Assembly (NCBI GenBank): GCA_964625865.1
Contig: CAZVEV010000021.1
Location: forward strand, 1-38,101
Length of the DNA: 38,101 nucleotides
Direction of reading: 5' to 3'
Origin: CAZVEV01 sp964625865
GTDB lineage: Bacteria > Planctomycetota > Phycisphaerae > SM23-33
This document shows, in pieces, positions 7,356 through 14,366 of this stretch; within the stretch, counting starts at the first letter, position 1, and each line of letters begins with the position of its first letter. Under the pieces are notes generated by a model, which worked only from the letters and a program-made list of their open reading frames with translations, had not been told where the DNA came from and made no database searches. The position numbers and the translations under genes are program-made.

Positions 7356-7385
7356 TTAGAAATGTCGCCCTACATCGGTTATACT
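7356..7385 (+). promoter_or_regulatory. candidate promoter of the zinc-ribbon/sigma operon
   Basis: TTAGAA (7356-7361) and TATACT (7380-7385) are 18 nt apart. The predicted start of transcription is near 7391, about 10 nt before the ATG at 7402, giving a very short leader. The second 14-bp repeat sits in the spacer between the boxes. Confidence 0.45.
7362..7375. promoter_or_regulatory. 14-bp direct repeat, site 2, inside the promoter spacer
   Basis: ATGTCGCCCTACAT, identical to 7297-7310, starts 65 bp after it. It lies between the -35 and -10 boxes, so a protein bound here would block RNA polymerase. Confidence 0.5.
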
Positions 7386-7401
7386 GAATGGGTGAGAAGC
7401 G

Positions 7402-7755
7402 ATGAGAATGCAACGGGACAGTCAGGTTTACAGTACACGACACCGCACAGGGCGACCTCAGCGTCCCATGCCCCTGGTCGATCCGATGGCCTGCGACGAA
7501 TGCGGCGGCGTGGTGGAACAACGCTGTCTGTCGGACCTGCTGATTCGAACGCTTGGCGCGGTGGGGGGGCTGGCCCCGGGTCTCTGCGAGCCGGCCGAGT
7601 ACGCCACCCAATGCGACCAGTGCGGGGCGATCGAGAGCTTCCAGCCGGCCCTGCTGTGTGCCGAGTGCGGGCAGTGGCCCTGTGATTGCGTGACCCCGTG
7701 CGATAGCGAAGAGACGACGAGTGACGCCCCGGCGGGGCGGGAAAGGAACCGGTAG
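7402..7755 (+). CDS. small Cys-rich, zinc-ribbon-like protein
   Basis: A 117-residue protein with eleven cysteines in pairs: CDEC (31-34), C42, C62, CDQC (71-74), CAEC (86-89), CDC (94-96) and C100. The CxxC spacing suggests two or three zinc ribbons. It has no signal peptide or membrane segment. The first 29 residues are basic and probably disordered; an in-frame ATG at 7408 is an equally possible start, with GAGAAG favouring 7402. It is the first gene of a four-gene operon; only two bases separate its stop from the next ATG. The partner genes encode sigma-like and HTH proteins, so a role in transcription control is likely. No named family recognised. Confidence 0.75.
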   Translation: MRMQRDSQVYSTRHRTGRPQRPMPLVDPMACDECGGVVEQRCLSDLLIRTLGAVGGLAPGLCEPAEYATQCDQCGAIESFQPALLCAECGQWPCDCVTPCDSEETTSDAPAGRERNR

Positions 7756-7757
7756 AG

Positions 7758-8306
7758 ATGGATGCCGACGCGAAAGAGACCTGCCGCACCCATGACGTTG
7801 ACGACGATTGCTGCCTCCTGGTGATGAACTTCCTGGCCAAGAAGGCCCGGCGCCGGCGCCTGCCCGCGCCGCCGGACGAGTTGCCCGGTCTGGCGGGGCT
7901 GGCCGTGGCGCGGGCGGCGGCCTACTACGACCCGGACAGGGCCACCTGTACCCTCAGGGAGTGGCTGTTCAGCCAGGGGTGGCGGCTGTTGCTGACGGCC
8001 GTCCGTGACGCGGCGAGGCAGACGAACCAGTCGGTCAAGGTGGTGGCGTTTTCAGATCTGTCGATCCAGAGGGAACCGGCCGACCCGTTTCCGACGCCGG
8101 CGCCCGATCCCCGCGGGGCGGCCGATGCGCTCAAGGAACTGTTCGACGACCTCGATCGGGGCGCCCACGGCGTCCTGCTGATGCGTATCGGCGGGCGCAC
8201 GCTGGCCGAGATCGCCCGGAAGTACAACGTGAGCATCGAGACGGTCCGGCGGAAACTCCATCACATGGGGCGCCGGATCGAGCAGGAGGTGATACGTGGT
8301 CTGTAG
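7758..8306 (+). CDS. divergent sigma-70-like protein
   Basis: A 182-residue protein. Residues 53-87 (ARAAAYYDPDRATCTLREWL and on to LLTAVRDAARQ) resemble sigma region 2, where a YDP-R-T motif precedes an aromatic helix and a basic helix. A Pro-rich linker follows (about residues 112-123). The last 45 residues read as a region-4 HTH: LMRIGGRTLAEIARKYNVSI then ETVRRKLHHMGRRIEQ. The order, linker and size fit an ECF-like sigma factor, but region 2 is degenerate and lacks an obvious -10-melting motif. It may therefore be a sigma relative or an RNA-polymerase-binding regulator. It overlaps the next gene by eleven bases, and its last codons contain the next gene's Shine-Dalgarno sequence. Confidence 0.75.
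   Translation: MDADAKETCRTHDVDDDCCLLVMNFLAKKARRRRLPAPPDELPGLAGLAVARAAAYYDPDRATCTLREWLFSQGWRLLLTAVRDAARQTNQSVKVVAFSDLSIQREPADPFPTPAPDPRGAADALKELFDDLDRGAHGVLLMRIGGRTLAEIARKYNVSIETVRRKLHHMGRRIEQEVIRGL
8284..8291 (+). promoter_or_regulatory. strong ribosome binding site deciding a GTG start
   Basis: AGGAGGTG lies inside the end of the sigma-like gene, four bases before the GTG at 8296. The near-perfect match to the 16S tail supports the GTG start and translational coupling. Confidence 0.7.
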
Positions 8307-8667
8307 GAGGCGCCCGTGTCGCGTATTCATCTGTCCCGCGTGTCACCGGTCTTACGGCGACCTGCACTATCACGGCCCGGCCGGGCACGCACCGCAGAAC
8401 CTCTGCCTGGACTGCTGGGCCGCCGAGTGGGACCTCATCGAGGTGCGAATGCTCAACGGAGGCAACTGGACCGTGCTCGACTCGGCGCTATGGCTGGTCT
8501 GCTCGGGCTTCACGCGCCAGCAGGCCGCCACGATCGTCGGCGTGGCACGGCGCAAGCTCTACTGCTGGATCCACGTCCTGAAAACCGACCCCCGCAAGGT
8601 GCCTCAGTGGCTCCGGCGGGCGGGCCGTGCGATTCTCGACAACGAACGACAGGGGATACGCCGATGA
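8296..8667 (+). CDS. zinc-finger plus helix-turn-helix protein
   Basis: A 123-residue protein. The N-terminal part holds CPAC (13-16) and CLDC (37-40), with His residues between, as in a treble-clef or zinc-ribbon fold. Residues 62-95 form an HTH: SALWLVCSGFTRQQAATIVG, then VARRKLYCWIHVLKTDP, resembling the N-terminal HTH of some transposases and resolvase-like regulators. No catalytic domain follows, so it is probably a DNA-binding regulator. The start is GTG, overlapping the preceding stop by eleven bases, with an excellent Shine-Dalgarno sequence. The stop overlaps the next ATG (ATGA), so all the last three genes of the operon are translationally coupled. Confidence 0.78.
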   Translation: MVCRRRPCRVFICPACHRSYGDLHYHGPAGHAPQNLCLDCWAAEWDLIEVRMLNGGNWTVLDSALWLVCSGFTRQQAATIVGVARRKLYCWIHVLKTDPRKVPQWLRRAGRAILDNERQGIRR

Positions 8668-9020
8668 CCAGACGCACAGACAGCCCGCCCCTGCCCGGGG
8701 GCTTTGGCGACCTGCCCGCTGCCGCCCTGGGCGACTTTCCGCCCGGTTTCCAGAGGCTGGTCTTCCTGCTGGCCCCGCGACGCCACCGGGCGGACCTGGT
8801 CCAGGAGGCGTGGGCGGCCTATCTGGAGGGGCGAAACCCCTCAACCGCGGCGCGCAACTACCTGACCCGCGAGGTCGATCACGAGGAACGCGAGCACGCC
8901 GTCTCGCAACTGTGCGGTGACGAAACCCGTCAGTATTTCCGCGCCCTTGCCGCCGGCGGAACCGGGCGCCACCAGGTGGCACGCAGGAAGGTGGCGCCGG
9001 GCCGTCGGGACACGGTCTGA
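8664..9020 (+). CDS. short sigma-region-2-like protein
   Basis: A 118-residue protein starting at an ATG that overlaps the preceding stop, with AGGGGAT eight bases upstream. Residues 26-70 resemble sigma region 2: FPPGFQRLVFLLAPRRHRADL, then VQEAWAAYLEG where sigma factors have D-x-x-Q-E-x-w. After that come helices (YLTREVDHEEREHAVSQLCG) and a basic tail. There is no region-4 HTH, so it may be a truncated sigma factor or may act together with the sigma-like protein at 7758, which has the HTH. An upstream extension in the same frame is possible but would overlap the previous gene fully. A short stem follows at 9027-9039. Confidence 0.65.
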   Translation: MTRRTDSPPLPGGFGDLPAAALGDFPPGFQRLVFLLAPRRHRADLVQEAWAAYLEGRNPSTAARNYLTREVDHEEREHAVSQLCGDETRQYFRALAAGGTGRHQVARRKVAPGRRDTV

Positions 9021-9026
9021 CCGGAG

Positions 9027-9039
9027 GGCGTCGAACGCC
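9027..9039 (+). terminator. small stem-loop after the sigma-like operon
   Basis: GGCGT-CGA-ACGCC lies seven bases past the stop at 9020, without a T-tract. Possible weak terminator. Confidence 0.3.
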
Positions 9040-9046
9040 GGGAGAA

Positions 9047-9224
9047 GGGCGCCTCCCACTTGAGTAGGCCGTGTCTCGGGCCTGTCCGCACTTCGGTGAC
9101 AGGCCGCCACCGCCCTTGCTCCGGCCGAGCGACGTTCCGTCCCCGGGGCGTGTCCCCGTGGTGGCGTCACGGGCCATCGCGCGGGCGACCCCCTTCGCTC
9201 ACCCTCCCCAAGAGGGATGCACCC
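9047..9224. mobile_element. second, shorter MITE-like copy
   Basis: The ends GGGCGCCTCCCACTTGAGTA plus GG (9047-9068) and CCTCCCCAAGAGGGATGCAC plus CC (9203-9224) match the outer ends of the element at 5814-6108. The interior differs and is shorter, with its own stems (GGCCTGTC...GACAGGCC near 9079-9104). No clear target duplication is left, so this copy is older or rearranged. Together the two copies bracket the small-gene island. Confidence 0.65.
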
Positions 9225-9251
9225 TCAGGTGAACTTTTTGTCGATAAGGGC

Positions 9252-9280
9252 TTGACGTTGGGCGACCGATGTGGTAACCT
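9252..9280 (+). promoter_or_regulatory. promoter of the EF-G gene
   Basis: TTGACG (9252-9257) and TAACCT (9275-9280) are separated by exactly 17 nt. They lie about 170 nt upstream of the EF-G ATG, giving a leader of about 160 nt with GC-rich stems (for example CGGCGTACCG near 9347). Confidence 0.55.
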
Positions 9281-9440
9281 ATTGATCTTCTCGCATCCTT
9301 AGGGGGTGACTTACCCGCCAGGTTAGCCCATGGATAGGCTTTCGGCGGTCGGCGTACCGGCCCGCTGAGTGAGCCTGAAGCACGGCAACGAGACAGAGAA
9401 TCGACATAGAGACGGTTACACGACGCAGTTAGTTGAACGG

Positions 9441-9446
9441 ATGTAG
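9441..9446 (+). other. start-stop mini-ORF (ATG-TAG) just before EF-G
   Basis: ATGTAG lies in frame, three bases before the EF-G ATG at 9450, where the Shine-Dalgarno match is weak (GGAT). It could slow or re-route initiating ribosomes, or be chance. Confidence 0.3.
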
Positions 9447-9449
9447 ACG

Positions 9450-11546
9450 ATGAAGCGCATTGGACGAATCAGGAACATTGGAATCTCCGCACACATCGAC
9501 TCGGGCAAGACGACCCTGAGCGAGCGGATGCTTTACTACGCCGGCCGCATCCATCGGATGCAGGAGGTCCGCGGAGGCGACGGCGGGGCGACCATGGACT
9601 TCATGGACCTCGAACGCGAGCGCGGCATCACGATCACGTCGGCGGCGACCCAGGTTGACTGGAACGACCTGACGATCAACCTGATCGATACGCCCGGTCA
9701 TGTCGACTTCACCGTCGAGGTCGAGCGGTCGCTACGGGTCCTTGACGGGGCGGTGATGATCCTCTGTGCCGTCGGCGGCGTGCAGAGCCAGTCGGTCACC
9801 GTCGACCGCCAGATGAAGCGTTACCGCGTGCCGCGAATCGCCTTCATCAACAAGATGGACCGCACCGGCGCCGACGCCGACCGCGTCTGCCAGGACCTCG
9901 AAGAGAAGCTCGGCCTGAATGTCGTGCCCATCCAACTGCCCATGGGCGCCGGCGAGGACTTCGTCGGCGTGATCGACCTGATCACCATGCAGGCCCTGAC
10001 GTTCGAGGGCTCTGCGGGCGAGGACGTGGTTGCCTGCGACATTCCGGAGCAGTACACCCTGGCCGCCGGAACCGCACGCGAGGAGATGCTCGACGCGATC
10101 AGCATGTTCAACGACGAGTTGATGGAGCGGCTGCTCGAGGACAAGACGGTCAGCGAGGCGTTGATCCACGAGACGATTCGTGACGCGACGATCAACCGCG
10201 ACATCGTGCCGCTGATGATGGGGACGGCCTTCAAGAACAAGGGCGTTCAGCCCCTGATGGACGCGGTGTGCAACTACCTGCCGAGCCCCCTGGACCGGAC
10301 AGCCGTCGCGCGCGACCACGACAACGAAGGCGCCGAGACGCCGCTGGTCTGCGATCCGGACGCGCCGCTGGTGGCGATGGCGTTCAAGATCGTTGACGAG
10401 TCGTTCGGCCAACTGAGCTACGTTCGCATCTACCAGGGCACGCTGATCAAGGGCGGCCAGTACCGCAACGCGCGAACCAACAAGATGCTCCGCGTCGGGC
10501 GGATCGTGCAGATGCACGCCGACGACCGCGAAGACGTCGTCGAGGCCCGCCCCGGCGACATCGTGGCCTTGGTGGGCGTCGACTGTGCCAGCGGCGACAC
10601 GTTCTGTGCCGACGGGGCGAACTACTCCCTGGAGAGCATCTTCGTTGCCGACGCGGTGATCAGCCTGTCGGTCACGCCGGCCAGCAGCGCCGACCAGGAC
10701 CGTATGGGCAAGGCCCTCAGCCGCTTCATGAAGGAAGACCCGACGTTCCGCGTATCGAGCGACCCGGAGACCGGCGAGACGATTATCGCGGGCATGGGCG
10801 AGTTGCACCTGGACGTGTACATCGAGCGGATGCGTCGCGAGTATCGCGCCAGCGTCACCGTCGGCGCGCCGAACGTGAGCTATCGGGAGGCCCCGACGCG
10901 CGAGGCGAAGTTCGACTACCGCCACAAGAAGCAGACCGGCGGCTCGGGCCAGTTCGCCCACGTGGTGGGGCGGCTGGTTCCGCTCGACGACGATGCCGAG
11001 GACCCCTACGAGTTCGAGGACAACATTACCGGCGGGCGGATTCCGCGGGAGTACATCCCCGCGGTGAGCAAGGGCTTTGTTGCCGCGATGGCGGCCGGTC
11101 CGCTGGCCGATTACGAGATCGTCGGCTGCCGGATGTGTCTGGACGACGGCTCGTTCCATGCGGTGGACTCCAGCGAGATGGCGTTCCGCACGGCCGGCCG
11201 CGAGGCGTTCCGCCAGGCATTCCATCGCGCCAAGCCCGTTCTGCTCGAGCCGCTGATGTCGGTCGAGGTCGAGACGCCCCAGGAGTTCCAGGGCGCGATC
11301 GTGGGCAACCTGAACGGGCGCCGCGGGATGGTCCTGAGCACCGAGAACCGTGAGAACTTCACCGTGATCCGTGCCGAGGTGCCGCTGGCCAACATGTTCG
11401 GCTATGCGACGATCATCCGCAGCCTGAGCAAGGGCATGGCGACGTTCAGCATGGAGATGTCGCGCTACGCCCAGGTCCCCACGCAGATCGCCGCCGAGAT
11501 CATCACCGAGCGCCGCAAGGCGAAAGAAACCGGCTCGCGGAAGTAG
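9450..11546 (+). CDS. fusA: translation elongation factor G (EF-G1, planctomycete/spirochaete type)
   Basis: A 698-residue GTPase that drives tRNA-mRNA translocation on the ribosome. G1 is AHIDSGKTT (14-22) rather than the AHIDAGKTT of canonical bacterial EF-G. RGIT (59-62), DTPGH (80-84) and NKMD (134-137) are intact. All five domains are covered: G domain, domain II (about residues 290-390), and III-V including the C-terminal GYATIIRSLSKGMATFSMEM region. AHIDSGKTT with the ATMDFMDLERERGITITSAA context is characteristic of spdEFG1/mitochondrial EF-G1, described as the translocase of lineages that also have a second EF-G for ribosome recycling. It is not in an str operon; it has its own promoter and leader. 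Length and motifs are normal. A stem-loop follows the stop. Confidence 0.97.
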   Translation: MKRIGRIRNIGISAHIDSGKTTLSERMLYYAGRIHRMQEVRGGDGGATMDFMDLERERGITITSAATQVDWNDLTINLIDTPGHVDFTVEVERSLRVLDGAVMILCAVGGVQSQSVTVDRQMKRYRVPRIAFINKMDRTGADADRVCQDLEEKLGLNVVPIQLPMGAGEDFVGVIDLITMQALTFEGSAGEDVVACDIPEQYTLAAGTAREEMLDAISMFNDELMERLLEDKTVSEALIHETIRDATINRDIVPLMMGTAFKNKGVQPLMDAVCNYLPSPLDRTAVARDHDNEGAETPLVCDPDAPLVAMAFKIVDESFGQLSYVRIYQGTLIKGGQYRNARTNKMLRVGRIVQMHADDREDVVEARPGDIVALVGVDCASGDTFCADGANYSLESIFVADAVISLSVTPASSADQDRMGKALSRFMKEDPTFRVSSDPETGETIIAGMGELHLDVYIERMRREYRASVTVGAPNVSYREAPTREAKFDYRHKKQTGGSGQFAHVVGRLVPLDDDAEDPYEFEDNITGGRIPREYIPAVSKGFVAAMAAGPLADYEIVGCRMCLDDGSFHAVDSSEMAFRTAGREAFRQAFHRAKPVLLEPLMSVEVETPQEFQGAIVGNLNGRRGMVLSTENRENFTVIRAEVPLANMFGYATIIRSLSKGMATFSMEMSRYAQVPTQIAAEIITERRKAKETGSRK

Positions 11547-11575
11547 GGCGGTCGGTGTTGTATAACAGAGATCGT

Positions 11576-11613
11576 AAGAGGCCCCGATGCGATACGTCGC
11601 CTCGGGGTCTCTT
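11576..11613 (+). terminator. stem-loop terminator of EF-G
   Basis: AAGAGGCCCCGA (11576-11587) pairs with TCGGGGTCTCTT (11602-11613) with one G-T pair, 29 nt after the EF-G stop. The loop is 14 nt. There is no T-run beyond the CTT end. Confidence 0.6.
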
Positions 11614-11640
11614 CATGCGCAATGGACGCGGAAGCAGTTT

Positions 11641-11713
11641 GTAGGGCGTGCAACTCGTTGCACGCGGAACGAATAGTCAATCCCTTTCGCGTGCAACACG
11701 TTGCACGCCCTAC
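11641..11713. repeat. GTAGGGCGTGCAAC-family palindromic repeat, copy 2
   Basis: Ends 11641-11665 and 11689-11713 (25 bp, 23 matching) are inverted. Each end is itself a palindrome of the form GCGTGCAAC-NN-GTTGCACGC. It lies between convergent EF-G and the NPCBM gene. A perfect small hairpin, TCGCT-GA-AGCGA, follows at 11744-11755. Confidence 0.85.
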
Positions 11714-11768
11714 GAAACTGGAAACGGTGCGGCACCCGCTGGATCGCTGAAGCGACCAGCCCGACGTG

Positions 11769-11813
11769 CTGGTTAACCAATTGACCAGTCAACCAATCCA
11801 CCAGTTAACCAAC
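11769..11813. repeat. tandem 8-bp repeat (AACCARTY), copy at the NPCBM stop
   Basis: About five units of an 8-bp period (AACCAATT GACCAGTC, AACCAATC CACCAGTT, AACCAACA) end five bases before the stop codon of the NPCBM gene. The same array type is at 35396-35446 (opposite strand) and 35559-35622. Confidence 0.8.
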
Positions 11814-11818
11814 AGAGG

Positions 11819-13033
11819 TTACTTCCCCGTCTTGATCAGTCTTGCGGCGGCGAGGTTTACGTGGTCGGCGACGTCGAGGCCGTCGGAGCCGAACTCTACG
11901 CGAAGGGTCAATGACTTGACGCCGGCTACGTCGATGCGCAGCGTCTTGGCGGCGTCCTTTCCGGTCAGGACGACCGGCTTGCCCAAGGGCTTGCCGTCGC
12001 CCAAGACCACCAACTCCGCGTTGCCCGCCGGGCGGACCGCGTCGTCGATGCCCACCACGGCGACGAAGCGTGAATACTTGCCCTCGATCGCGTACGTCAA
12101 CTCGCAGAAACTGTGGAGCCCCAGGCCCGTGCTGTACGTCCTGCCGCCCAGGCGGAGCGGACGGCCGCTGACGGCTGTGTTGATGCGATGCGGGAAGGTG
12201 TGGTCGAAGAAGCCGTGCTCGGTCACGCTCGACGGCTTGAGCGACGCCAGGTCCGTCGCACCCGTGCCCGCGAAGCGGATTGACGCGACGTTCTTGCGGG
12301 CGAGGGTCTTGGCGCCCGCGGCGGCGGTGGTGACCTTGAACGTGTTGCCCGCAAGGGTCAGCGACGTGAGAGCTACCCGCGTTCCGTCCCGCGCGGTCAG
12401 CGTCGCGGCGAGGGCGACCTGTCGGGCGGGCGACTTGGCCAGGATGATCGCGCGAACGCTCTTGATCGAGATCGTCCTGTCGGTGTCCTGCCATCGGAAC
12501 GAGACCTTCGTCTCGGACGATCCGCGGGGCCGGGCGATGCCTTTCAGCACGCCGCGGACGGGCAGCAGTTTACCTTCTTTGGCGACCACCAGCGTGTCCT
12601 GCGAGGTTGCGACGATCTTGAGCTTCTCGCACTGGCGGCGCACGTCACGGACGGTCTCGTTGGTCCCGGGCGTGTAGACGGCCATCACGTCGCCCATCGC
12701 CACGCGGGTGGTCCCCAGCAGGGAGTTGGACAGCGAGAAGTGCCCGTCGGCCAGTCGCAGTGAAGCCGCGGCCAGCATGTCGCCGGTGTGAGTCGTCAGG
12801 GCGGCCTGGCCGATCTTGGCGGCCAGATCCTCGGCCCGTTCGAACGTGACATCGGTGATCTGATCGCGCGGCAGGGAGGTGTTCTTGCTGCCGGCGCGGA
12901 GAACGAGAGCGCCCGCGTCGATCGACACGACTTGCCCCGTCAGGGCTCGGGCGTCGATGGTTTCGACGCGTTCAGCCCCTGTCGCGGCGCCGACGGCCGC
13001 GAGCAATGCGATTAACCCAAGCGTCCTGCTCAT
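11819..13033 (-). CDS. exported NPCBM-domain protein
   Basis: A 404-residue protein with a signal peptide (MSRTLGLIALLAAVGAATGA, cleavage about residue 20). The N-terminal half is made of repeated strands (VVSIDAGALVLRAG, VTARDG-like) with no catalytic motif. The C-terminal 135 residues carry an NPCBM (novel putative carbohydrate-binding module) signature: GGRTYSTGLGLHSFCELTYA, then IEGKYSRFVAVVGIDD, ending with a RVEFGSDG strand and a DHVNLAAARL strand. It should bind carbohydrate or act as a surface scaffold. It is the last gene of the minus cluster. The GGAG of its ribosome site overlaps the stop of the TPR-like gene seven bases upstream, so the two are translationally coupled. Confidence 0.88.
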   Translation of the reverse strand: MSRTLGLIALLAAVGAATGAERVETIDARALTGQVVSIDAGALVLRAGSKNTSLPRDQITDVTFERAEDLAAKIGQAALTTHTGDMLAAASLRLADGHFSLSNSLLGTTRVAMGDVMAVYTPGTNETVRDVRRQCEKLKIVATSQDTLVVAKEGKLLPVRGVLKGIARPRGSSETKVSFRWQDTDRTISIKSVRAIILAKSPARQVALAATLTARDGTRVALTSLTLAGNTFKVTTAAAGAKTLARKNVASIRFAGTGATDLASLKPSSVTEHGFFDHTFPHRINTAVSGRPLRLGGRTYSTGLGLHSFCELTYAIEGKYSRFVAVVGIDDAVRPAGNAELVVLGDGKPLGKPVVLTGKDAAKTLRIDVAGVKSLTLRVEFGSDGLDVADHVNLAAARLIKTGK

Positions 13034-13040
13034 CCGCCCG

Positions 13041-14312
<1,272 letters not shown>

Positions 14313-14366
14313 GGTTGCACTCTTTCTGCCGAACCGGACGTTCGACGTCTATCGTATTGTAGCAGA

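Noticed and set aside
8316..8663. N-terminal extension of the short sigma-like protein by 116 residues
   Set aside because: It would overlap the zinc-finger/HTH gene completely, whereas the ATG at 8664 forms a coupled ATGA junction with a ribosome site.
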